Below are positions 1 to 4,902 of a stretch of 9,428 bases of DNA, in pieces. Every line of letters starts with the position of its first letter. The stretch's first letter is position 1. A model generated the notes under the pieces. That model saw only the letters and a list, made by a program, of their open reading frames with translations, had not been told where the DNA came from and did no database searches. Origin of the DNA: DATCIH01 sp036507955 (lineage in GTDB: Bacteria; Bacillota; Clostridia; Clostridiales; Clostridiaceae); the NCBI GenBank assembly GCA_036507955.1, contig DATCIH010000027.1, positions 1 through 9,428 of the forward strand. Reading direction: 5' to 3'. Position numbers and translations under genes: made by a program.

Positions 1-230
1 TTTTGGCATATCCAAATTTAGTTTGCTGGTAATAAATGAATGTCATCATTGGAATAAACTTAGGTTATTTTTGTAATAATTCTAGAGTGTTTTGGCTTAA
101 CTTTTTTATTCAGTTTTTTCATAGCTAACTTTACACAATCATACTTAATTTATAATATCTTACTATTTATCATTTCGATTCCCAAAATGGAAGCTTCAGA
201 GAACAGCTTAGACATTGCCATATGATATAA
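1..230 (-). other. Left-edge region: probable leader of a further cassette, open at the window edge
   Basis: No convincing gene is visible. Read on the minus strand from the site A core, it carries the same TCTAAGC motif (plus strand 206-212) that follows the cores of cassettes 2 and 3. It also has a 12-base match, AATATCTTACTA at 154-165, to the leader of cassette 4 (3471-3482). A short minus frame is open to the edge from about position 50 but has no ribosome binding site. The likeliest reading is the start of another cassette whose gene lies beyond position 1. Confidence 0.35.
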
Positions 231-311
231 TGTTTCGCACTCCCGACGTTTCTAAGCCTAGCCAGACCTAGCTTAATGGGTGGGCTGTTGGGGACATGTT
301 GTTAGCTGATG
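221..311 (-). repeat. attC-like site A, 3' of cassette 1
   Basis: The plus strand ends are TATGATATAAT (221-231) and GTTAGCTGATG (301-311). Inner arms CTCCCGAC (239-246) and a GTTGGGGA segment (287-294) are near-complementary, matching the L boxes of attC sites. The interior contains AGCCTAGCCAGAC (255-267), identical to site D. The left core is TAATG instead of the TAACG of sites B, C and D, so the crossover base is altered. This is the shortest of the four sites. Confidence 0.65.
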
Positions 312-368
312 GAAAATATTCTTCCTTTCTATTTATAGCCCTGCAACTTTCTCAAACAATCTTCCTGA

Positions 369-935
369 CTAGTTTTTCGAAATAAAAAACCATTTTAAGT
401 CGTCAGTTGGGTTTATATAACTCTTATTTTGTGGATATCTTAATTCGTAGATTGCTTCTCCATTAGTTGAATATGCTATACCATTAAAATCATTCCATGG
501 TATTGACTTATTCCATGAAAAAATAATAGGATTTTCTTTACCAACATACTTTCTTATTCTACTACCCTCAGACCCCATTTCAATATATTTTACATTATTG
601 TCTAAGGCTTCAACTGCATAGACTGTACATTTTGTATCATTTCCCCACCCAACAACACTAATAGCATCATTACTATCATTCATGCTGAATCCAACCGAAG
701 CACTCCACAATAACCCAAATCTTTTTGATATTATTGTCCGAGGACCTTTATTGGTTTTAAACAAATACACATTTCCCCAATTATAATTAACTTGTCCGAT
801 TAATTGGGCACCTTTGCTGATTTCAAAATTATTCTTAGCTGCTTGGAGTCCTGTAAATCTATATCCTAATCCCAAAAGTATAATGAAAATTATAGCTATT
901 ATAATAACATATTTGCTAACGTTTCTAATTCCCAA
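369..935 (-). CDS. Hypothetical membrane-anchored protein (cassette 1)
   Basis: A 188-residue protein I do not recognise as a family. Residues 8-25 form one hydrophobic segment after a short basic stretch (R4, K8), suggesting an N-terminal anchor with the remaining ~160 residues outside the membrane. The outer part is polar and rich in Trp, Tyr, Gly and Asn, with one cysteine (C103), and looks like a small beta-rich domain. The assigned start is a TTG at 933-935 with no visible ribosome binding site, and it lies inside the preceding attC-like site B. The first five or six codons are therefore supplied by the neighbouring cassette. No ATG occurs in frame before residue 85. The gene may use an unusual start, be translated by read-in, or have lost its own 5' end. 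Unlike cassettes 2-4 it has no leader. Function unknown. Confidence 0.7.
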   Translation of the reverse strand: MGIRNVSKYVIIIAIIFIILLGLGYRFTGLQAAKNNFEISKGAQLIGQVNYNWGNVYLFKTNKGPRTIISKRFGLLWSASVGFSMNDSNDAISVVGWGNDTKCTVYAVEALDNNVKYIEMGSEGSRIRKYVGKENPIIFSWNKSIPWNDFNGIAYSTNGEAIYELRYPQNKSYINPTDDLKWFFISKN

Positions 936-1028
936 CGCCGAGAAGCTTAGCGAGACTTCACTTTACTTCACAGGTGTAGGAGCTATCTTTTCAAGCCAAG
1001 CTGAATTGGAATTTTTTGTTAGATGAAG
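910..1028 (-). repeat. attC-like site B, 3' of cassette 2
   Basis: Plus-strand ends are TATTTGCTAAC (910-920) and GTTAGATGAAG (1018-1028). Inner arms AATTCCCAA (927-935) and TTGGAATT (1006-1013) pair with one unpaired C, the L box arrangement known from attC sites. The interior has AGCTTAGCGAGAC (944-956), 11 of 13 bases shared with sites A and D. The right half from about 989 (TTTTCAAG) closely resembles that of site D. It overlaps the predicted start of the cassette 1 gene. Confidence 0.72.
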
Positions 1029-1154
1029 TCCGTAGGCACTACACTCTAAACTTTCACTATCCAAAACCCTTTTAGTGCACATTACATTAATTTTAAAGCA
1101 ACCATTAAGATACCTTTGATTCAAATTTTAAGAAGATTATGCTTATTTTATGTA
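1029..1154. other. 3' tail of cassette 2
   Basis: AT-rich sequence between the stop of the PNPOx-fold gene and site B. I see no gene, no clear terminator with a T run, and no further core site. Confidence 0.4.
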
Positions 1155-1619
1155 TCAAAATGCTATATCAATCACACATTCTTCTCGTGTAGCAGTTTTA
1201 TGTTTAAAATCAATTAAGTACTTATAGTCATGAGCAAATACGAGTGAATCTTTTAAGGTGATTTTCAAAATACAAGTGTTTATATCTTCTTCACAGATAT
1301 GTTTATCATAAAAGGCACAGAATATCTGCTTTAATTCTTCTCTTAGTTCTCTGTTTTGTTCTTCGAGTGGATTACCGATATTTTTGCCTGTACCATGAGC
1401 TACAAACAGATTGTGATTTAATGCAACATTGGGATTTTTAGTAATTTCTTTCATCTTATTGCTTAAGTTATATGTCATAATATAAAAAGCATTTTCCTTA
1501 TAATATGCGTTTATTACCCTGATATTTGCTTTATCGCCGTTGACCGTTGCAAGCGGCATAGCAACATCTCGTCCATATAATTCTTTCATAACCGTTATGG
1601 CTTCATTAAAGTAATTCAT
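1155..1619 (-). CDS. Pyridoxamine 5'-phosphate oxidase-like (PNPOx, FMN-binding split barrel) family protein (cassette 2)
   Basis: This 154-residue protein has the look of the small split-barrel flavoprotein family. Its N-terminal helix (about 1-17) precedes a strand ending in PLATVNGDKANIRVI (22-36). Next come a FYIMTY strand (45-50) and the S/N-K-M-x-E-I-x-x-N-P-x-V-A-L signature (53-67). Members bind FMN or F420 and act as small oxidoreductases, and some NimA-like members affect nitroimidazole sensitivity; the substrate cannot be read here. Length is usual for the family. The ATG at 1619 has a strong AGGAGG site (plus strand 1623-1628) at good spacing, so the start is secure. A 116-nt leader separates it from the cassette boundary at 1735, room for its own promoter. 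Neighbouring cassette genes are unrelated. Family assignment is fairly sure, specific function is not. Confidence 0.82.
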   Translation of the reverse strand: MNYFNEAITVMKELYGRDVAMPLATVNGDKANIRVINAYYKENAFYIMTYNLSNKMKEITKNPNVALNHNLFVAHGTGKNIGNPLEEQNRELREELKQIFCAFYDKHICEEDINTCILKITLKDSLVFAHDYKYLIDFKHKTATREECVIDIAF

Positions 1620-1724
1620 AACTTCCTCCTATTTTATAAATAAACTTTGCTTAATATAAACTTATTAATGTGAACTATATGTTTTTCATACAATCACATT
1701 GAATTAGCATTCGCTTAGACAGGA
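1620..1724 (-). promoter_or_regulatory. Leader of cassette 2 with AGGAGG ribosome binding site
   Basis: An AT-rich leader between the cassette boundary and the ATG. It carries AGGAGG just upstream of the start and the motif TCTAAGC (plus strand GCTTAGA, 1713-1719) found at a similar distance from the core in other cassettes. No clean -35/-10 pair is evident. Confidence 0.4.
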
Positions 1725-1873
1725 TTTCATCTAACGTTTTCCTATTCCTGACGTCCCCCCGCCTTACAGGAGTTGTTCAAATACTAGATAGCTCTTATCT
1801 TGGATTTGAACGACTGCAACTCGGTTAGGCTGGAGGATGTGTGCAGCTAAAGGGAATGGATTGTTATCTGATG
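1725..1873 (-). repeat. attC-like site C, 3' of cassette 3
   Basis: Plus-strand ends are TTTCATCTAAC (1725-1735) and GTTATCTGATG (1863-1873). Inner arms TATTCCT (1743-1749) and AGGGAATG (1851-1858) are complementary apart from one extra base. The long interior folds through AGTTG...CAACT and a perfect TTCAAAT (1776-1782) / ATTTGAA (1804-1810) stem. It is the longest of the four sites, and its interior differs from A, B and D, as variable terminal structures of attC sites do. Confidence 0.68.
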
Positions 1874-1987
1874 TTTCAAATCTTTTGCTATCTATGTGCG
1901 GGTAATTCGCACTCCCACAATTTCTTTCCTTATAATTTATAATATAAAAAAAGCGAATTAATAAATCAATTGTACATTACTCTCATT
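1874..1987. other. 3' tail of cassette 3 with a small hairpin
   Basis: Between site C and the stop of the Fe-S protein gene. It contains GTGCG (1896-1900) / CGCAC (1908-1912), and TTCGCACTCCC there matches 11 bases of the left core of site A. This may be a relic half site or chance. No gene seen. Confidence 0.3.
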
Positions 1988-2659
1988 TTACTCAGAAATA
2001 TTATTATTCATAAATTTTTGTGTCCAAGGGCAATTAGATAAACATTTTAAACAAGTACTACAGTGGTATACATCGACAATTAAATCCCTATTCACATCCG
2101 TATTCCATGTGGAACCATGAATAACCCCTACAGGACAAACATCCTTACAAACAGTACATTTCCTGCATTTAGGCATTACTATTGGCTTATTTTCAGTAGG
2201 TAATGATGCATTTGTCAATATGGTACACATACACAATGCACTTCCGTATTCCTGGGTAACTAACAAATTATTTTTCCCAATCCACCCCAATCCAGCCAAT
2301 ATGGCAACTTTTTTATGTGGAAGTGGAGTGGTTTTCGTGGTTTCATCATAAAATCCATGCAAACCAAGATTTCTTTCCGATTGAGCAAAGGCTTTGTATC
2401 CTTTTGCAATGATAAAATCAGCCGTCCATTCTGCAAGTTCATCAGCACGGTGTTCCTTTTCCCCAAACTCGGAATGATCTAATATATTTTCTTTTGATAG
2501 ACGAAAAATATAATCGGTGCTTAGAACTATTCCTATCAAAATAGCAACACTGTACCCCCTATTTTCTATTGCGGAGAGCATCGATATATCAACAGCCTTG
2601 ATAAAATTGACACCACGCGTATTTAACTCAGAAATTAACTCGTTTACCATATGCGACAT
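1988..2659 (-). CDS. QueG-like protein with double 4Fe-4S cluster domain (epoxyqueuosine reductase-like) (cassette 3)
   Basis: A 223-residue relative of the QueG family, cobalamin-dependent reductases that convert epoxyqueuosine to queuosine in tRNA. The middle has GLGWIGKNN (123-131) followed by YGSALCMCTILTN (138-150), typical of QueG-like proteins. The C-terminal part has two CxxCxxCxxxCP motifs with cysteines at 165, 168, 171, 175 and 200, 203, 206, 210, which should bind two 4Fe-4S clusters. It ends soon after the second motif, lacking the HEAT-like C-terminal part of full QueG (about 370 residues in many bacteria) and having a short N-terminal part. It may be a short homologue with another substrate and need not make queuosine. 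The start is uncertain: the ATG at 2659 directly abuts AGGGG, so the fourth codon (ATG at 2650), nine bases further on, is the better start. A 140-nt leader precedes it. Confidence 0.8.
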   Translation of the reverse strand: MSHMVNELISELNTRGVNFIKAVDISMLSAIENRGYSVAILIGIVLSTDYIFRLSKENILDHSEFGEKEHRADELAEWTADFIIAKGYKAFAQSERNLGLHGFYDETTKTTPLPHKKVAILAGLGWIGKNNLLVTQEYGSALCMCTILTNASLPTENKPIVMPKCRKCTVCKDVCPVGVIHGSTWNTDVNRDLIVDVYHCSTCLKCLSNCPWTQKFMNNNISE

Positions 2660-2724
2660 CCCCTATTATCTTTCAGTTGTAAAACAATCTGTAGTTCCCA
2701 CATTTTCACAATTACAGTTCATTC

Positions 2725-2733
2725 ATTTTACCA
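2725..2733 (-). promoter_or_regulatory. Candidate extended -10 promoter inside cassette 3
   Basis: On the minus strand this reads TGGTAAAAT, a TGn extended -10 element about 75 bases upstream of the likely start at 2650. No good -35 is seen. It suggests the cassette carries its own promoter but is only a sequence match. Confidence 0.3.
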
Positions 2734-2784
2734 TTTAAGATAAAAAAATTTGATGCGTAACCATAAACTTGCTTAGATTTAAAA

Positions 2785-2903
2785 TATCAGATAACGTCTC
2801 GTATTCCAGACATCCTTGAGCCTAGCCAGACTTGGCTTGGCTCAAGGATGTGCTTTGGCTGGTTTTCAAGTCAAAGCGAACTGGAGTGCATTGTTAGTTG
2901 AAG
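2785..2903 (-). repeat. attC-like site D, 3' of cassette 4
   Basis: Plus-strand ends are TATCAGATAAC (2785-2795) and GTTAGTTGAAG (2893-2903). Inner arms TATTCCAG (2802-2809) and CTGGAGTG (2881-2888) pair with a wobble. The interior contains a perfect 12-bp stem, CATCCTTGAGCC (2811-2822) with GGCTCAAGGATG (2839-2850), and the 13-mer AGCCTAGCCAGAC (2819-2831) shared with site A. This is the clearest fold of the set. Confidence 0.75.
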
Positions 2904-2944
2904 TTTCAGATTTTACTTCCCTTTAGGCGTTTATTTCATCAAAT

Positions 2945-3394
2945 CTATTCAAAAAATAATTTCATATCATCAGTTGATTTAAATCCTATTTTTGAATAGA
3001 TATTTCTAGCTTGTTCGGTTGCTAATAATGATATATTTTTAACTCCCTTATTCCTTAGCCAAGTAATAGACTCGTTCGTTAACTTTGTTGCATAACCATT
3101 CTTTCTATATTCAGGAAGTGTATATACGTCTCCTATAAATCCATAAAATGGCGTTTCAAAAAAACAATATGGTATATCACTTTTAATGAAAGCACCTGCA
3201 CATGAAATAATTTTTCCATCAACTTCTTCAAAGAAATGTATTGCTTTTTGTTCTGAATACATTTTGATATATTCCTTTTCTACTATATTTCTAACATCTT
3301 CATGTAGCAATTTAATATGACCGCTTTCTTCAAACAATCTAAGTTTAAATTCACATATGAGCTTGATATCATTTATTGATGCCACTTTTATCAT
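2945..3394 (-). CDS. GNAT family N-acetyltransferase (cassette 4, first in array)
   Basis: This 149-residue protein fits the single-domain Gcn5-related acetyltransferase fold, which moves acetyl from acetyl-CoA to an amine. Seen: the central strand and acetyl-CoA loop GDVYTLPEYRKNGYATKL (88-105) with R97-K-N-G-Y-A as the R/QxxGxG/A motif. A conserved late motif is ARNIYSKIGF (129-138). The substrate cannot be told; GNATs are common cargo of integron cassettes. The ATG at 3394 has GGAGG (plus strand CCTCC at 3405-3409) ten bases upstream. It is the cassette next to the attI-like half site and so, by analogy, the most recently gained or best expressed. The leader is 127 nt. Another ATG sits right after GGAGG but in a different frame. 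Confidence 0.88.
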   Translation of the reverse strand: MIKVASINDIKLICEFKLRLFEESGHIKLLHEDVRNIVEKEYIKMYSEQKAIHFFEEVDGKIISCAGAFIKSDIPYCFFETPFYGFIGDVYTLPEYRKNGYATKLTNESITWLRNKGVKNISLLATEQARNIYSKIGFKSTDDMKLFFE

Positions 3395-3510
3395 AACCTA
3401 TCATCCTCCAATAAAACACTCTAGAAATAAACTACCATTCCCACTTATTTTCTAATCTTTAATTATACAAAATATCTTACTACGTAAAATAAACTTAAAT
3501 AGATCTGAAA
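3395..3510 (-). promoter_or_regulatory. Leader of cassette 4 with possible promoter
   Basis: Holds the ribosome binding site and a TATAAT (minus strand, plus coordinates 3462-3467) with only a weak TTTACG 15 bases upstream. The part next to the core (3491-3521) aligns without gaps to the same part of cassette 3 (2765-2795), about 23 of 31 bases identical, including AAACTT and TAGAT. The promoter call is weak; the similarity is seen directly. Confidence 0.35.
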
Positions 3511-3545
3511 TTTCAACTAACTATTGTATCCCCGATTCCAACTTC
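3511..3545 (-). repeat. attI-like half site next to the recombinase gene
   Basis: On the minus strand it ends in GTTAGTTGAAA (plus 3511-3521), preceded by GGGGATACAATA. That matches the L'-R' half of the attC-like sites, for example GGAATACGAGAC plus GTTA in site D. There is no matching second half further right. A lone half core between integrase and first cassette is what an attI site would look like. Its GTTAGTTGAAATTTCAG matches the outer arm of site D in 16 of 17 bases, as expected if cassette 4 inserted here. Confidence 0.6.
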
Positions 3546-3591
3546 CGGGTATTCATTACGCTAAAGTTGGATACCCGAAGGTTGCTTCGGG
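3538..3591. repeat. Overlapping inverted repeats between recombinase stop and attI-like site
   Basis: Plus strand: CCAACTT (3538-3544) can pair with AAGTTGG (3564-3570). CTTCCGGGTAT (3542-3552) can pair with ATACCCGAAG (3571-3580) with one bulge. CCCGAAG (3574-3580) can also pair with CTTCGGG (3585-3591) around a GTTG loop. The order makes these pairings compete. None is followed by a T run, so it is not a plain terminator. Confidence 0.5.
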
Positions 3592-3639
3592 TAATATTAC
3601 TTTCTCTGCCATAATACCTTTAATTAATTTTACATCATT

Positions 3640-4452
3640 TTACATTAATTTATCAAGTGGACTTTGAATATTTGCTAGACTTTTTTGCGTTACATGGGTA
3701 TATATTTCAGTAGTTTTAGAGCTTGCATGCCCTAAGAGTTCTTGAATATATCTTAAATCTACACCGCCTTCAAAAAGGTGGGTTGCGAATGAATGTCTCA
3801 AGCAATAGACCGACACTTTTTTATTTATCTTTGCTATCTTAATTGCATTCTCAAATATTTTTTCCACTGTCCTCTCTGTAATGTACCTCTTACTGTTTTG
3901 TCCTGAGAAAAGCCATACTTCCGGTTTATATAATGTATAGTATTTTCTAAGTTGCGTAAGTGCTATTTTTGAAAGTAGTGTATATCTATCTTTTCTTCCT
4001 TTTCCCTGAACCACATGAATTAACATTCTTTGACTATCTATGTCCTCTATTTTCAATTTAATGACTTCACCTACTCTTAATCCTGCTGAATAAATCATAT
4101 AAAGTATTGTTTTATGCTTTTCATTTTTTAAAACTCCAAGTACTTTAGTAACCTCTTGAAAGCTTAAAATATTTGGAAGTTTATTTTCTTTTTTTGGTCT
4201 TGCCATTGAATCTATCCCTATGTTTTGCTTGAGTACTTCATTGCATAAGAATTTTATTGAGCTGATTGCTTGATTTACATAAGAATGAGATATACCTTCT
4301 TTTTCTAATAAGAATAATATATATTTTCTTACATCCTCATTAGATATTTCATCTAAATTCTTATTTATAAAACTAGAAAATCGTTTGATTTGACCAATGT
4401 AGGATTTCTTAGTCTTAAAGCTATAGCCCTTTAATTTTATATTCTCTTCCAT
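3640..4452 (-). CDS. Tyrosine recombinase (integrase), Xer/phage-integrase type, candidate cassette recombinase
   Basis: The intact part is 270 residues: a SAM-like core-binding domain (about 1-85) and a catalytic domain (about 93-265). Active-site positions seen: R126 in SAGLRVGE, K151/K154 in QGKGRKD, R219 in CLRHSFATH, H242 in LGHAS and the nucleophile Y251 in EIYTHV. The first position of box II (HxxR) is Tyr216 rather than His. It ends in QSPLDKL, similar to the C terminus of IntI proteins, but lacks the insertion between the catalytic Lys and box II that marks IntI. The ATG at 4452 has no ribosome binding site and is probably internal: matching coding sequence continues upstream to a GTG at 4685, in another frame before 4620, giving 348 residues. 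It likely exchanged the cassettes to its left. Activity now is doubtful. Confidence 0.88.
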   Translation of the reverse strand: MEENIKLKGYSFKTKKSYIGQIKRFSSFINKNLDEISNEDVRKYILFLLEKEGISHSYVNQAISSIKFLCNEVLKQNIGIDSMARPKKENKLPNILSFQEVTKVLGVLKNEKHKTILYMIYSAGLRVGEVIKLKIEDIDSQRMLIHVVQGKGRKDRYTLLSKIALTQLRKYYTLYKPEVWLFSGQNSKRYITERTVEKIFENAIKIAKINKKVSVYCLRHSFATHLFEGGVDLRYIQELLGHASSKTTEIYTHVTQKSLANIQSPLDKLM

Positions 4453-4685
4453 TTTCTTAAGGATTTCTTTATTTAGAAGATTTTCCTCAAAATCAATCTT
4501 CTTTTCTTGGTTATTGAAAAGCTCTTTTAAATAATCTAAATTTACCTCTGTATAGGGTACTGTCCAAGTTTTATTAATAGGATTCCATTTATGTCCCTTT
4601 ATACTTTTTATTTTAGTGATTTTTCTACGGAGTAATTGAAACTCACAAATAGAAGTTCCTCTGATTTTGATATATTAACAGACAC
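4453..4685 (-). pseudogene. N-terminal domain of the recombinase, separated by a one-base frameshift
   Basis: In frame with the recombinase, residues before its Met include GHKWNPINKTWTVPYT, typical of the N-terminal domain of a clostridial/archaeal integrase group. That frame reaches a stop at 4675-4677 with no ATG, GTG or TTG start. One frame over, ELLFVSFNYSVEK supplies the missing strand before ITKIKSIKGHKW. It starts at GTG (4685), eight bases after AAGGGAG. The two frames join at a run of five T on the plus strand (4620-4624); one more base restores a single 348-codon frame. The cause could be a real frameshift mutation, a homopolymer sequencing error, or slippage during expression. Confidence 0.75.
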
Positions 4686-4902
4686 ATCCTCAACTCCCTT
4701 TGTAATATAAAAATGGTATAATATTAATTATTTGCATTCTCACCCTTTATCATTCATTAAATAGCAAACTAATGTTTTTATATTATATTGAAGATTGTTA
4801 TAGTGCTTATGCTAAACGCTATTTTAGAATGTTTGTACATATGCTATTATTAGATAGCTTACTCTCTACTTTTTTAGTCTTGAAGTTATCAAATATAAAA
4901 GA
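4686..4902. other. Intergenic region upstream of the recombinase
   Basis: AT-rich, with no gene seen on either strand. It should hold the recombinase promoter (minus), though I see no clear -35/-10 for it. It also has a plus-strand extended -10 at 4714-4722. Confidence 0.4.
4714..4722 (+). promoter_or_regulatory. Extended -10 promoter candidate facing away from the recombinase
   Basis: TGGTATAAT is a perfect TGn-TATAAT extended -10 on the plus strand, 29 bases from the recombinase GTG start on the other strand. No good -35 at 17 bp. It could drive the plus-strand remnants at 4903 onward. Confidence 0.35.

Larger units (their letters stand above)
231..4685 (-). mobile_element. Integron-like element: tyrosine recombinase, attI-like half site and four gene cassettes
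   Basis: Seen: four minus-strand genes, each followed by a palindrome with conserved ends, next to a tyrosine recombinase gene. If exchange occurs at G^TTA, the cassettes are 231-919 (membrane protein), 920-1734 (PNPOx fold), 1735-2794 (Fe-S protein) and 2795-3520 (GNAT). Their sizes, 689, 815, 1060 and 726 bp, fit integron cassettes. For each cassette the first bases after the crossover are the inverse complement of the outer arm of its own palindrome. Known: this follows from excision and insertion of circular cassettes by an integron integrase. Inferred: the array reads away from the recombinase, in the same direction as it, unlike class 1 integrons, where intI is divergent. Alternative: mobile palindromic repeats inserted between genes beside an unrelated recombinase; per-cassette arm matching argues against this. 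Confidence 0.72.

Noticed and set aside
1..50. Minus-strand frame open to the left edge, beginning at an ATG near position 50
   Set aside because: Only about 15 codons are visible and no ribosome binding site precedes it. It could be the next cassette gene but cannot be supported.
60..125. Minus-strand 20-codon Lys-rich frame starting ATGAAAAAACTG
   Set aside because: Too short, no ribosome binding site; its Lys-rich composition is expected of AT-rich sequence.
814..1026. Plus-strand open frame of 70 codons
   Set aside because: It runs antisense through the cassette 1 gene and site B, has no ribosome binding site and no recognisable protein features.
910..1873. Using the unpaired base in the L boxes to fix attC polarity
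   Set aside because: Sites A and C show the extra base on one side and site B on the other, and site D shows none. Polarity was inferred from the half site next to the recombinase instead.
2260..2466. Minus-strand open frame of 68 codons inside the Fe-S protein gene
   Set aside because: A shifted-frame shadow of a gene whose own frame has clear conserved motifs.
2517..2738. Plus-strand open frame of 73 codons
   Set aside because: Antisense to the start and leader of the Fe-S protein gene, with no supporting signal.
221..2903. CRISPR array
   Set aside because: The repeated sites are palindromes of unequal length separated by whole genes, not short identical repeats with uniform spacers.
221..2903. 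Palindromes as simple intergenic terminators or MITEs
   Set aside because: There are no T runs after the stems and no target-site duplications or transposon-like ends. The within-cassette arm matching is better explained by site-specific recombination. MITE-like spread is not fully excluded.
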